Positions 24,169 through 32,320 of a stretch of DNA of 64,000 bases are shown piece by piece. Under the pieces are notes generated by a model, which was not told the origin of the DNA, did not search any database, and saw only the letters and a list, made by a program, of their open reading frames with translations. How positions within the stretch are numbered: position 1 is the first letter of the stretch; the number at the start of each line of letters is the position of its first letter. The stretch is from Bradyrhizobium liaoningense. Lineage in GTDB: Bacteria; Pseudomonadota; Alphaproteobacteria; Rhizobiales; Xanthobacteraceae. Position numbers and translations under genes: made by a program. The DNA lies in assembly GCF_018130785.1 (NCBI RefSeq), contig NZ_JAFCJT010000020.1, positions 62,001-126,000 of the forward strand. The letters are read 5' to 3'.

Positions 24169-24813
24169 TTACTTCGACGCCGTCGTGTTGGCTTCCATGT
24201 TCACGACCTGGACGCGGCGGTTGATCGGGTCGGCGCCGTTGGCGGTGTCCTTCAGCTTGCTCTTGCCATAGCCGACGGCGACGAGATCGGTGCCGTTGAG
24301 ACCATAGTTCTGCACCAGGTACTTCTTGATGGTGTCGGCGCGCCGTTCGGAGAGCCCTTGATTGTACTCTTCGCCGCCGATCGCGTCGGTGTGGCCGGCG
24401 ACCACGAAGGTCGAGCCCTTCAGCGACGGATCGGACAAGGCCTTGCCGAGCGCCTGCACCGACGGCACCGAGGTCTTGGCGATGTCGGCCGAGTTGTAGT
24501 CGAACTGAATCTCCAGATCGATCTTCGGCTTGGTCGCGGCGAGTTCGGCGATCTGCTCGCGCTCGCCAGTCGAGAGCGAACGGGTCGAGCGGTTGCGCAC
24601 GGTGTTCAGGAACGTCGATTCCTTGGCCTGCGCCGCCGGATCGGCCTGCGGGCCGGCGGACAGGCCGCGGGTCGCCGGCTTCGGCTTCAGCGCGTTCAGG
24701 ATCTGGTCGGACGAGAAGTTGTTGTCGCCGGCCAGAGCAAGGCCCGCCGTCATCGACAGCGCGGCCGTGAGGGTGATCGCCTTCAGTCCAAAAAATTTAT
24801 CGAAACGGGTCAT
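24169..24813 (-). CDS. OmpA-domain (peptidoglycan-binding) outer-membrane-associated protein
   Basis: A 214-residue protein. Signal peptide to about LALA-GDNN (residue ~29), a ~75-residue spacer, then a C-terminal OmpA-like domain: FDYNSADIAKTSVPSVQALG, VVAGHTDAIGGEEYNQGLSERRA and NRRVQV, which bind peptidoglycan. No beta-barrel is present, so it is a tether rather than a porin. The start at 24813 follows GAGGA at 7 bases. A perfect CRP-type box (24885-24900) is 72 bases upstream. Confidence 0.9.
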   Translation of the reverse strand: MTRFDKFFGLKAITLTAALSMTAGLALAGDNNFSSDQILNALKPKPATRGLSAGPQADPAAQAKESTFLNTVRNRSTRSLSTGEREQIAELAATKPKIDLEIQFDYNSADIAKTSVPSVQALGKALSDPSLKGSTFVVAGHTDAIGGEEYNQGLSERRADTIKKYLVQNYGLNGTDLVAVGYGKSKLKDTANGADPINRRVQVVNMEANTTASK

Positions 24814-24884
24814 TGTCGTGTCCTCGCTGTTACACCTGATGGCGATTTGATGTTGCGAGTATAGGGAAGGTTCAAAGGCCTCGA

Positions 24885-24900
24885 TGTGATACGGGTCACA
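24885..24900. promoter_or_regulatory. CRP/FNR-type binding site upstream of ompA-like gene
   Basis: TGTGA-TACGGG-TCACA is a perfect match to the CRP-family consensus TGTGA-N6-TCACA, 72 bases before the ompA-like start codon. Confidence 0.6.
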
Positions 24901-25200
24901 TTCCAGCTGGCCGAAATTACCTCTGCATTCTAGCGCCGGAGCCAATCGGCATCCATGCCATGTCGAGGCGGTGGCAGTGCCTCCCATCGGGAAGAAACAC
25001 TGTCTCATTCGGCATCGACAGCAGAATGCTGATCCATCCCGCTTTTCGGAAGAGTGTTCAATCCCGGCTGGACTCGTAGCCCTGGCAGGTACAATCTTTC
25101 AGTCATTACTCGTCACCAGCCAGTATTGCCCGCTGCGTCAGCACGAAAAGGTATCGTCGCAGCGACTCTCAGCTCGGTTCGAGCGGCAGAAATCCCCGAG

Positions 25201-25237
25201 TGATCCAGATCACAGTGCGTCCTTGTGAACTGGATCA
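25201..25237. promoter_or_regulatory. Double palindromic operator upstream of caspase-like gene
   Basis: TGATCCAGATCACA (25201-25214) and TGTGAACTGGATCA (25224-25237) are inverted copies with one mismatch and a 9-base spacer. Each arm also contains its own 12-base palindrome of type TGATC-NN-GATCA. The element ends 71 bases before the caspase start codon. Confidence 0.6.
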
Positions 25238-25308
25238 GATTGCTCTCATCGGATCGGCTCAGGCCGAACCGAGAGCAGCGAAGAAGTTTGGATCAGGGGA
25301 GAATGATC

Positions 25309-26724
25309 ATGCACTTCTTGATCGCAGCAATTTCAATCGCAGCATTCATTGTCAGCGGCAGCGCGGCCTTCGCGGACAAGCGCGTCGCCTTCGTGGTCGG
25401 AAACGCCGCCTACAAGAATGTCCCGCAGCTTCCCAACCCCGCAATCGATTCCAAGACGATGGCCAGGGTGCTGCGCAACGTCGGCTTTGATGTCGTCGAG
25501 GGCTCCAACCTCACCCGCGATGCCATGACTGCGAAGCTCTTGGAGTTTGGCAAGAAGAGCGAAGGCGCCGACGTCGCGGTGTTCTTCTATGCCGGCCACG
25601 GGATCGCCGTGAACGGCGTCAACTACCTGTTGCCGATCGACGCAGACCTGAAATCCGAGATGGACGTCAAGCTGGGCGCGGCGATCAATGTCGACCTCTC
25701 GCTCGATCAGACCATGTCGGACGCGAAGGTGAAGCTCGTGTTCCTGGACGCCTGCCGCGACAATCCGTTCGCGGCAAAGATCCGCTCGGCCAAGGCCACC
25801 CGCTCCGTTAATGTGCAGACTGGCCTCGCCGAGATGAAGTCGGGCGAGGGCACGCTGATTGCCTTCGCCACCGGCCCCGGCCAGACCGCGCTCGATGGCG
25901 AGGCCGGCACCAACAGCCCGTTCACCCGCGCCCTCGTCGCCAACATTGCCCAGCCCGGCATCGAGATCCAGCAGGCGATGACCAAGGTTCGCGCCCAGGT
26001 CAGTGACGAGACCAGCAAGGGGCAATTGCCCTGGGGGCACACCAATCTGACCGGCAACGTCTATCTCAATCCGGTTGGCGCACCGGCTGCGGCCACGACC
26101 GACACGTCGAACGCATCGGTGTCGGCCGCGGCCAAGCAAGGCTCCGACGTCGAGCTCGAGTTCTGGCGCTCGATCAGGGACACCAACAAGGTGGAAGAGC
26201 TCAACGCCTATCTCACCAACTATCCGAACGGCACGTTCAAGTCGATCGCACTCGCCCGCATCGCGGCGTTGCAGGACGGTCCATCCACCACCACCCGCAA
26301 CCTGACGGCCGGGATCGATCCCGCGACCTTCACGGACGAAGCCAACCAGGTGTCTGAAGACCAGATCGGTCTGGACAAGAGCCAGCGCCGCGACGTGCAG
26401 CGCCGCCTCACCGGGCTCGGCTTCGACGTCAAGGCGACGGGCAAGTTCGACGATGAGACCCGTTCTGTGATGAAGCGGTGGCAGGCTGCACGTGGCTATC
26501 CCGCTACCGGTTATCTCAACAAGCTCCAGCACAAGGCTCTGCTGTCGGAGATTGTCTCGACCCGCTCGGCCTCCTCCGAACAGGCAGACGATGAGCCGGT
26601 GCGTCGCCGCTCCTCCGGCGGTGGCGGCCGGCGCCATTATGGCGGTGGCGGTGGTGGCGCTCCGGTGGGCGGCCCCGGCGGTCTGTTCGGCGGTATGATG
26701 GGCGGGTTGTTCGGCCGCCGCTGA
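25309..26724 (+). CDS. Exported caspase-like (C14) protein with peptidoglycan-binding domain
   Basis: A 471-residue protein. The ATG at 25309 follows AGGGGAG at 7 bases. The signal peptide ends near AAFA-DK. A caspase p20-like domain spans ~24-250, with His97 in FYAGHGI and Cys149 in FLDACRDNPF, an intact dyad. A short helical module follows (EFWRSIRDTNKVEELNAYL). A PG_binding_1 domain comes next (RRDVQRRLTGLGFDVKATG). The tail is Gly-rich with GGLFGG units. It should act in the periplasm anchored to cell wall. Target and trigger are unknown; it is divergent from an OmpA-domain gene. Confidence 0.88.
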   Translation: MHFLIAAISIAAFIVSGSAAFADKRVAFVVGNAAYKNVPQLPNPAIDSKTMARVLRNVGFDVVEGSNLTRDAMTAKLLEFGKKSEGADVAVFFYAGHGIAVNGVNYLLPIDADLKSEMDVKLGAAINVDLSLDQTMSDAKVKLVFLDACRDNPFAAKIRSAKATRSVNVQTGLAEMKSGEGTLIAFATGPGQTALDGEAGTNSPFTRALVANIAQPGIEIQQAMTKVRAQVSDETSKGQLPWGHTNLTGNVYLNPVGAPAAATTDTSNASVSAAAKQGSDVELEFWRSIRDTNKVEELNAYLTNYPNGTFKSIALARIAALQDGPSTTTRNLTAGIDPATFTDEANQVSEDQIGLDKSQRRDVQRRLTGLGFDVKATGKFDDETRSVMKRWQAARGYPATGYLNKLQHKALLSEIVSTRSASSEQADDEPVRRRSSGGGGRRHYGGGGGGAPVGGPGGLFGGMMGGLFGRR

Positions 26725-26742
26725 GCCGGCAGGCAAGCAAGA

Positions 26743-26770
26743 GGCGGCCCGGTGCGGGCCGCCAATTTGT
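26743..26770 (+). terminator. Hairpin terminator after caspase-like gene
   Basis: GGCGGCCC-GGTGC-GGGCCGCC is a perfect 8-bp stem followed by AATTTGTT. Confidence 0.65.
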
Positions 26771-26906
26771 TCCGGAAACCCTTGCTCACCGATCGTCGCA
26801 AAGCCGTCGCGTGATGGCCTGCGTGCGAACAAGAATTCGGCCAGTTGCGCGCCTAGCACGACTCCTCGTCCAGTAACCGCCGAGGAAGGGAGCCGAGTTC
26901 AGTCCA

Positions 26907-27221
26907 GTGCCCAGGCCGAGTGATTACCAGTTCTATCGTGGCGGCCCGCCGGATCGGACAGTCTTCCTGAGCTCAATGCCCATCTATATCGGTGCGGCGA
27001 TGATCGCGGTGGCGATCCTGCTGTCTACGCTGATCACGGGGCTGACCAGCCGCTATGTCGGCGTCGACGGTCCGAACGATGAGAACATGTGGCTGGTCGA
27101 CCGCCTCACCGGCAGCGTCTATCGCTGCCAGGTGGAGGGGCGTGGCAGGGCGTCCTGCGAGCCTGATGTTGCCACCGGCAGTCTCGGTGACCGGACCAAA
27201 GCGCGAAAGGATGGCCCTTGA
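26907..27221 (+). CDS. Small membrane-anchored protein of unknown function
   Basis: A possible 104-residue protein from a GTG at 26907. One hydrophobic span (IYIGAAMIAVAILLSTLIT) is followed by a short domain with WLVDRLTGSVYRCQVEGRG and a Cys pair. The DRLTGSVYRC pattern resembles small proteins that carry a conserved W-x-D-x-x-T-G-x-V-x-x-C stretch of unknown role. The purine-rich GAGGAAGGG stretch is too far from the GTG, so the exact start is uncertain; the ATG near residue 24 would sit just before the membrane span. Confidence 0.55.
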   Translation: MPRPSDYQFYRGGPPDRTVFLSSMPIYIGAAMIAVAILLSTLITGLTSRYVGVDGPNDENMWLVDRLTGSVYRCQVEGRGRASCEPDVATGSLGDRTKARKDGP

Positions 27222-27341
27222 GGCCCTTCACCTTCGCAGCGCAGCAAGAAAATCGTCCTCTCCAGGAAACGTCTTCGTCAGAAAATACGTAATTGCGGAG
27301 CCGGCATCACGCCGGTTTCGTTTTACGGAGAAGACTTTTCG

Positions 27342-27590
27342 ATGAAGACCTTGCTGACGACTGCAGCCCTTGTCGCGTTCACTCTTTCACTCGCATCCGC
27401 CGCCATGATGGCGTGCACCACGGACAACATGATGAAGACCGCCGCCATGATGGGTGGCGCGCCCGACACGCCGGCCAAGATGGCGGCGAACAAGGAAATG
27501 GCCATGGCCAACACCGACATGAGCAATGGCAAGATGAAGAGCGCCTGCACGCACTACATGAAGTCGCAGAAGGCCATGTCGATGAAGTGA
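27342..27590 (+). CDS. Small exported Met-rich protein
   Basis: An 82-residue protein with a clear ribosome site (GGAGAAG). The signal peptide MKTLLTTAALVAFTLSLASA is followed by a mature part of ~60 residues. Fourteen or so of those are Met, in clusters such as DNMMKTAAMMGG and NKEMAMANTDMS. There are two Cys residues (MACTTD and KSACTHYMK). Met-rich periplasmic proteins often bind copper(I) or act as sinks for methionine oxidation; either is only inference here. I know no named family. A weak hairpin with a T run lies just after it (27618-27645). Confidence 0.7.
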   Translation: MKTLLTTAALVAFTLSLASAAMMACTTDNMMKTAAMMGGAPDTPAKMAANKEMAMANTDMSNGKMKSACTHYMKSQKAMSMK

Positions 27591-27710
27591 GGCGCGAGGC
27601 GCGCACGGTCCGACCACGCTGTCAGCAGTTGGCAGCGCGGCCTTTTTCTTGAGAAGGCGCTTTGGCGTCTCTCTTTTCCCTGGCGCGAATCCGGCTACAT
27701 TGCTCCCGCA

Positions 27711-28874
27711 ATGTCACGCGCGCCCAAACCGTTTCCGATCCCCAACACACAGGCCCGGCAGATCTGGCTGCATGCCCAGCGGCTGGACGAGCGCGCGCCG
27801 TTCGGGGAGGGGGCGCACGCGGTGGCGGACGCGATCGCCCATCTCGGCTATGTGCAGATCGACACCATCAACGTGATCGAGCGCAGCCACCACCACATCC
27901 TGTTCAGCCGTATCCCGTCCTATCGTCGCGCCGATCTGCGCCATGCCCAGAGCGTCGACAGGAGCGTGTTCGAATACTGGACCCATGCGCTGTCCTACGT
28001 GCCGGCCGGCGACTTCCGCTTCTTCCTGCCGGCGATGCGCGAGCACCGGCGCGAGGGGCACAAATGGTTCGCCTCGGTGAAACCGGCCGACACGCGCAAG
28101 GTGATGCGGCTGGTGCGCGCCGGGCCGCTGACGATCCGCGACATCGAGGACGATGTGCTCACCGAGAAGGAGCATCTGTGGCAGAGCCGCAAACCGTCGA
28201 AGCGGGCGTTGCAGCTCGCCTTCTATACCGGCGCCGTGACCATCAGCGAGCGCCAGGGCATGCTCAAGACCTATGAGCTGATGACGCGGCATTTCGGCTG
28301 GGACAAGCTGCCGAAGCCGGCGTCGGCAAGAGACATCACGGCCTATCTGCTCGACCGCGCGCTGCGGTCGCAGGGCGTGGTCAGTCTGGATTCGATCTGC
28401 CACCTCGATGCGCCGAGCAAGAAGGCGGTCGCTCGCCTGATCACCTCGCGTGTCCGCCGCGGCGAGCTCGTGCCCGTTGCGATCGAAGGCGCCGGCAAGC
28501 AGGAGCATTGGGCCGCGCCTGCGGCGCTGGAGCAGGGTGAGGGCGCCGCGCCCGATCTCGTTCACATCCTCTCGCCGTTCGATCCCCTGATCATCCAGCG
28601 CAAGCGCACCAATCTCTTCTTCGGCTACAATCATCTGTTCGAAGCCTATGTGCCGAAGGCCAAGCGCAAGCTCGGCTATTTCGCGCTGCCCGTGCTGGTA
28701 GGCGACGAGATCGTCGCTGCGCTCGACATGAAGACCGACCGGCAGGGCAAGAAACTCTTGATGCAGAAATGGACCTGGGTCGGGCAGGGGAAGAAGACGG
28801 CGGGGCGGAAGGAGCTGAAGCGGGTGATCGAGGAGGAGCTCGATCGTTTCGAGCGGTTTCAATTGGCGGAGTGA
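27711..28874 (+). CDS. YcaQ/AlkX-type winged-helix DNA glycosylase
   Basis: A 387-residue protein of the YcaQ-like winged-helix family (formerly DUF1006). The conserved QIDTINVIERSHHHILFSR region holds the Gln-x-Asp catalytic segment of AlkX/YcaQ enzymes, which unhook DNA interstrand crosslinks. SPFDPLIIQRKRTNLFFGY near residue 285 is another family signature. The C-terminus ends with an amphipathic helix. It appears to stand alone; no ribosome site is obvious before the ATG. Confidence 0.85.
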   Translation: MSRAPKPFPIPNTQARQIWLHAQRLDERAPFGEGAHAVADAIAHLGYVQIDTINVIERSHHHILFSRIPSYRRADLRHAQSVDRSVFEYWTHALSYVPAGDFRFFLPAMREHRREGHKWFASVKPADTRKVMRLVRAGPLTIRDIEDDVLTEKEHLWQSRKPSKRALQLAFYTGAVTISERQGMLKTYELMTRHFGWDKLPKPASARDITAYLLDRALRSQGVVSLDSICHLDAPSKKAVARLITSRVRRGELVPVAIEGAGKQEHWAAPAALEQGEGAAPDLVHILSPFDPLIIQRKRTNLFFGYNHLFEAYVPKAKRKLGYFALPVLVGDEIVAALDMKTDRQGKKLLMQKWTWVGQGKKTAGRKELKRVIEEELDRFERFQLAE

Positions 28875-28900
28875 AGGCTGCTCGCCACGGCGCCGGTCTC

Positions 28901-28988
28901 GTAGGTGGGCAAAGCGAAGCGTGCCCACCATCGTGGTCCGCGAAGGAGAATGGTGGGCACGGCGCTAACGCGCCTTTGCCCACCCTAC
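28901..28988. repeat. Inverted intergenic repeat, GTAGGGTGGGC family, copy 2
   Basis: GTAGGTGGGCAAAGCG to CTTTGCCCACCCTAC with inner GTGCCCACCA and TGGTGGGCAC. Its right end encodes the last codons of the DUF2809 gene (stop at 28965). Confidence 0.88.
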
Positions 28989-29393
28989 AAGACCATCAAT
29001 CCAAACGCCGAACGCAATCCCCACCCCATACGCCACTAAATTCCACAGCGAGAAGATCCGTCCAAACAGCAGCGCGCCCGCAGTGGTGAGCCGAAACGCA
29101 TCGAGCCAGGGCACATGGACCAGCCGGGAGAACTCGACGCCGATTGCGATCGCCACGGCGATGGCTGCAAGTCGGCTTCGCGACAGCTGCGGCAGCAAAA
29201 CCTCGACCAGCAAAAACACCATGGTCGCCCACAGCAGCGAGCCGCCATACTTCACCACGAAGGCCGGAAGCCCGAGTGGAAAGCCGTACCAGCGCAACGA
29301 CAGCCCGCAGACGATGACCGCAAGGGCAAGGCCGGCACGGATCAGCGATGTCTGTAGCGGCGCAACAGGTTTATCCGGTTGCGCCCCGTGCAT
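28965..29393 (-). CDS. DUF2809 family membrane protein
   Basis: A 142-residue protein with about four hydrophobic segments. FVVKYGGSLLWATMVFLLVE is the DUF2809 signature (Lys-Tyr-Gly-Gly then Leu-Trp-Ala). The start at 29393 has GGAG 6 bases upstream; TTG at 29429 is an alternative. The final residues VGWAKAR and the stop lie inside a dispersed palindromic repeat, so the C-terminus has been reshaped by repeat insertion. It is divergent from the MFS gene 81 bases away. Function unknown. Confidence 0.75.
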   Translation of the reverse strand: MHGAQPDKPVAPLQTSLIRAGLALAVIVCGLSLRWYGFPLGLPAFVVKYGGSLLWATMVFLLVEVLLPQLSRSRLAAIAVAIAIGVEFSRLVHVPWLDAFRLTTAGALLFGRIFSLWNLVAYGVGIAFGVWIDGLVGWAKAR

Positions 29394-29474
29394 TGCTCGC
29401 TCCATTGACTCTTTGTCCGCGATGCTCAAAACCGCCTCTCAGCCCAAAAAAGCAACAACCCCGGGGGGAAAGCC

Positions 29475-30806
29475 ATGAGCCAGACCACGACCTATGCCGG
29501 TTCCGCCGGCTCAGCCAAGTCGGAAATCGAGACCTCGACGATCCGCGCCATCTCCTGGCGCCTGATCCCGTTCCTGGTGCTGGCCTACTTCTTCTCCTAT
29601 CTCGACCGCGTCAATCTCGGCTTCGCCGCGCTGACCATGAACGCGGAGCTGAAGTTCACGCCGCTGATCTTCTCCTGGGGCGCCGGCATCTTCTTCATCG
29701 GCTATTTCATTTTCGAGGTGCCGAGCAATCTGGCGCTGGAAAAATTCGGTGCGAGCCGCTGGATCGCCCGCATCATGGTGACCTGGGGCATCATCTCGGC
29801 GCTGATGGCGCTGGTCAGCGGCGTGACGAGCTTTTACGTCCTCCGCTTCCTGCTCGGCGTCGCCGAGGCCGGCTTCTTCCCCGGCATCATCCTCTATCTC
29901 ACCTATTGGTATCCGGCCGAATATCGCGCCCGCTTCCTCGCCGCCTTCGCCATCGCGGTCCCGGTATCCACCGTGATCGGCGCGCCGATCTCGGGCCTGC
30001 TGCTCGGGCTTGACGGCGCGCTGGGGCTGAAGGGCTGGCAGTGGTTGTTCATCATCGAGGGCATCCCCTCGGTGCTGCTGGGCATCGTCACCTGGTTCTA
30101 TCTCACCGACAAGCCGGAGAAGGCGGACTGGCTCTCGGCCGAGCAGAAGGCCTGGCTCAAGTCCAGGCTCGATTCGGAAATTGCGGCCAAGCAGGCGGTG
30201 AAGCATCTGTCGCTCGGCGAAGCGCTGTCCTCGCCGAAGGTGATCGCGCTCAGCCTGATCTATTTCGGCTTCGTCGGCGCGCTCTACGGCATGCAGTTCT
30301 GGCTGCCGCAGATCGTCAAGGCGTTCGGCCTCACCAACGCGCAGACCGGTTTCGTCACCGCGATCCCATACCTGTTCGGCACCATCGCGATGATCCTGTG
30401 GGCGCGGCATTCGGATGCGACGCGCGAACGCGTGAAGCATGTCGGCGCGCCGCTGCTGCTCACTGCCGTCGCGCTTGCCGTCTCCTCCTATCTCACCGAC
30501 CCCACCATGACGATGGTGGCGCTGACGGTCGCGGCGATCGGCGTGTTCTGCTGCTTCGGCGTGTTCTGGACCCTGCCCACCGCCTGGCTCTCCGGCACGG
30601 CCGCGGCCGGCGCCATCGCGCTGATCAATTCGATCGGCAACCTCGCGGGATTCGGCGGTCCCTATCTGATCGGCTGGGTCAAGGAAGCCACCGGCCAGAC
30701 CTCGACCGGCTTGCTCGTGCTCGCCGTCCTGCCCCTGCTCGCCGGCATCCTGGTCTTCGTCGGCGGCCACGACAGCAAGCACGAGTTCGCCGGGCAGGGG
30801 CGGTAG
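29475..30806 (+). CDS. MFS transporter, anion:cation symporter (ACS) family
   Basis: A 443-residue, twelve-span transporter. YFFSYLDRVNLGFAALTMN is the ACS family opening, and RFLLGVAEAGFFPGIILYLT is its second diagnostic stretch. The family imports organic acids such as tartrate, hexuronates, phthalate or 4-hydroxyphenylacetate with protons. No catabolic genes are adjacent, so the substrate cannot be named. GGGGGAAAG precedes the ATG. A palindromic repeat 12 bases after the stop probably ends its transcript. Confidence 0.9.
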   Translation: MSQTTTYAGSAGSAKSEIETSTIRAISWRLIPFLVLAYFFSYLDRVNLGFAALTMNAELKFTPLIFSWGAGIFFIGYFIFEVPSNLALEKFGASRWIARIMVTWGIISALMALVSGVTSFYVLRFLLGVAEAGFFPGIILYLTYWYPAEYRARFLAAFAIAVPVSTVIGAPISGLLLGLDGALGLKGWQWLFIIEGIPSVLLGIVTWFYLTDKPEKADWLSAEQKAWLKSRLDSEIAAKQAVKHLSLGEALSSPKVIALSLIYFGFVGALYGMQFWLPQIVKAFGLTNAQTGFVTAIPYLFGTIAMILWARHSDATRERVKHVGAPLLLTAVALAVSSYLTDPTMTMVALTVAAIGVFCCFGVFWTLPTAWLSGTAAAGAIALINSIGNLAGFGGPYLIGWVKEATGQTSTGLLVLAVLPLLAGILVFVGGHDSKHEFAGQGR

Positions 30807-30817
30807 GGCACTAGCCT

Positions 30818-30910
30818 CGTAGGGTGGGCAAAGGCGCGCTTCGCGCCGTGCCCGCCATTTTCCCAATGCCGGCATACGTGGTGGGCACGCTTCGCTTTGC
30901 CCACCCTACG
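30818..30910. repeat. Inverted intergenic repeat, GTAGGGTGGGC family, copy 3
   Basis: CGTAGGGTGGGCAAAGG to CTTTGCCCACCCTACG with inner GTGCCCGCC and GGTGGGCAC. Same family as copies at 20651 and 28901. Confidence 0.88.
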
Positions 30911-30972
30911 ATAGCACCTCTCAACGGCGGCATCCCAATCCTTACCACCTCTTAACGATCACGCTTTCCTGA

Positions 30973-31008
30973 TGATTGACGATTATTGACTTTTATCAGT
31001 GATTAGTC
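30973..31008. promoter_or_regulatory. Candidate operator/promoter region of the RND operon
   Basis: An AT-rich patch with an imperfect inverted repeat, TATTGACT (30984-30991) and AGTCGACA (31005-31012), and the 10-mer TGATTGACGA, which recurs just before the tetR gene at 35472-35481. It may be the TetR regulator's site. Confidence 0.3.
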
Positions 31009-31045
31009 GACATTCCTCTCATTGCAGTCGCAGGAGTGTCCTCCG

Positions 31046-32152
31046 ATGTTCGTCCGGTCAGTTTTGTCCAGCTATTCCAAGCTCTTGGCGGGTGTGTCGC
31101 TGGCCTTGATGGCCGCCGCGCTGGGCGGGTGCAATGACACCGTTGCTGAAAAGGCCGAGCCCCCGCGGCCGGTTCTGGTCGCAACGGCGCATTATGATGC
31201 CGAAACGCCAGAGCGCAGCTTCGTCGGCACCATCAGGCCCCGGATCGAGAGCGATCTCGGTTTCCGCGTCGCCGGCAAGGTTGCCAAGCGTCTGGTCGAG
31301 GTTGGTCAGACGGTCGAGGTCGGCCAGCCGCTCGCGACCCTCGACGAGGTCGATCTGAAGCTCCAGGCCGAGCAGTCCGTTGCCGAGCAGACCGCTGCGA
31401 CCGGCGTGCTGGCCCAGGCCGCCGCGGCCGAGCAGCGCGCCAAGGATTTGAAGGCCAAGGGCTGGACCACCGATGCCCAGATGGATTCGAGCCGCGCGTC
31501 CGCCGACGAGGCCCGCGCGCGCCTGAACCGGGCTGAGCGCTCGGTCGAGCTGACCAAGAATTCCCTTTCCTACGCGACGCTTGTTGCCGATGCCCGTGGT
31601 GTCGTCACCGCAACGCTGATCGAGCCCGGCCAGGTGGTCGCCGCGGGCCAGGCTTCGATCCGCGTCGCCCGCTTTGCCGAGAAGGAAGCGGTCGTCGCGA
31701 TCCCTGAGACGCTGGTTGGACGCGCCAAGTCGGGCGTCGCCAGCGTCACTCTTTGGTCGGAGCCGGACAAGAAGTATGTGGCCAGGCTGCGCGAGATCGC
31801 GCCGGCGGCCGATCCGGCCACGCGCACCTATCTTGCAAAATTCTCGCTGCCCGAGGCCGACGACAAGGTTTCGCTCGGCATGACCGCGACGCTGTCGCTG
31901 TCGGATGCTGCCACCGAGCGCGTCGCGCGGCTGCCGCTGTCGGCGCTGTTCAACGAAGGCGGCAAGCCCTCCTTCTACGTCGTCGACGACAACGGCGGCG
32001 TCACGCTCAAGCCGGTCGTGGTGAAGTCCTACGAGAGCAACGACGTCATCATCACCAGCGGTGTCGAAGAGGGCGCCAAGATCGTGGCCCTCGGCGTGCA
32101 GAAGCTCGATCCGGGCCAGCGGGTGCGGATCGTTTCGTCCCTTTCTTTCTAA
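31046..32152 (+). CDS. RND efflux periplasmic adaptor, lipoprotein
   Basis: A 368-residue membrane-fusion protein. The ATG at 31046 follows AGGAG. A lipobox (AAALGGC, Cys30) marks a lipid-anchored protein. The biotinyl-lipoyl and barrel domains (VAGKVAKRLVEVGQTVEVGQ, RGVVTATLIEPGQVV) surround an alpha-hairpin coiled coil (~110-170). It links the inner-membrane pump encoded next with an outer-membrane channel, which is not in the window. The gap to the pump gene (168 bases) carries a palindromic repeat. Confidence 0.9.
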   Translation: MFVRSVLSSYSKLLAGVSLALMAAALGGCNDTVAEKAEPPRPVLVATAHYDAETPERSFVGTIRPRIESDLGFRVAGKVAKRLVEVGQTVEVGQPLATLDEVDLKLQAEQSVAEQTAATGVLAQAAAAEQRAKDLKAKGWTTDAQMDSSRASADEARARLNRAERSVELTKNSLSYATLVADARGVVTATLIEPGQVVAAGQASIRVARFAEKEAVVAIPETLVGRAKSGVASVTLWSEPDKKYVARLREIAPAADPATRTYLAKFSLPEADDKVSLGMTATLSLSDAATERVARLPLSALFNEGGKPSFYVVDDNGGVTLKPVVVKSYESNDVIITSGVEEGAKIVALGVQKLDPGQRVRIVSSLSF

Positions 32153-32205
32153 GAGTTTCGTCGTGTGAGGTGAGTTTCGGCCCAAGCGCAAATGCTGGGG
32201 CTGAA

Positions 32206-32254
32206 GCGGCGAAGCGATCCAGAACCTGCCCAGCCCCCTGGATTGCTTCGCTGC
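32206..32254. repeat. Degenerate copy of the hemC/hemE palindromic repeat inside the RND operon
   Basis: GCGGCGAAGCGATCCAG and CTGGATTGCTTCGCTGC pair at 15 of 17 positions. Sequence is related to the element at 7571-7650. It lies between the adaptor and pump genes. Confidence 0.7.
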
Positions 32255-32320
32255 CTCGCGACGACGGTTTGAACAGAGTGGCTGTCGTTTTTTGCAATTG
32301 GATCATCTTTGGAGAGTGCG

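Larger units (their letters stand above)
24814..25308. other. 495-bp regulatory region between ompA-like and caspase-like genes
   Basis: No convincing gene is present. It holds a CRP-type palindrome near ompA and a 37-bp double palindrome near the caspase gene; both are listed separately. It must drive both divergent genes. The middle (about 24910-25190) shows nothing I recognise. Confidence 0.6.

Noticed and set aside
26600..26720. GGC-rich tandem repeat
   Set aside because: It encodes the Gly-rich tail of the caspase-like protein and is not an independent element.
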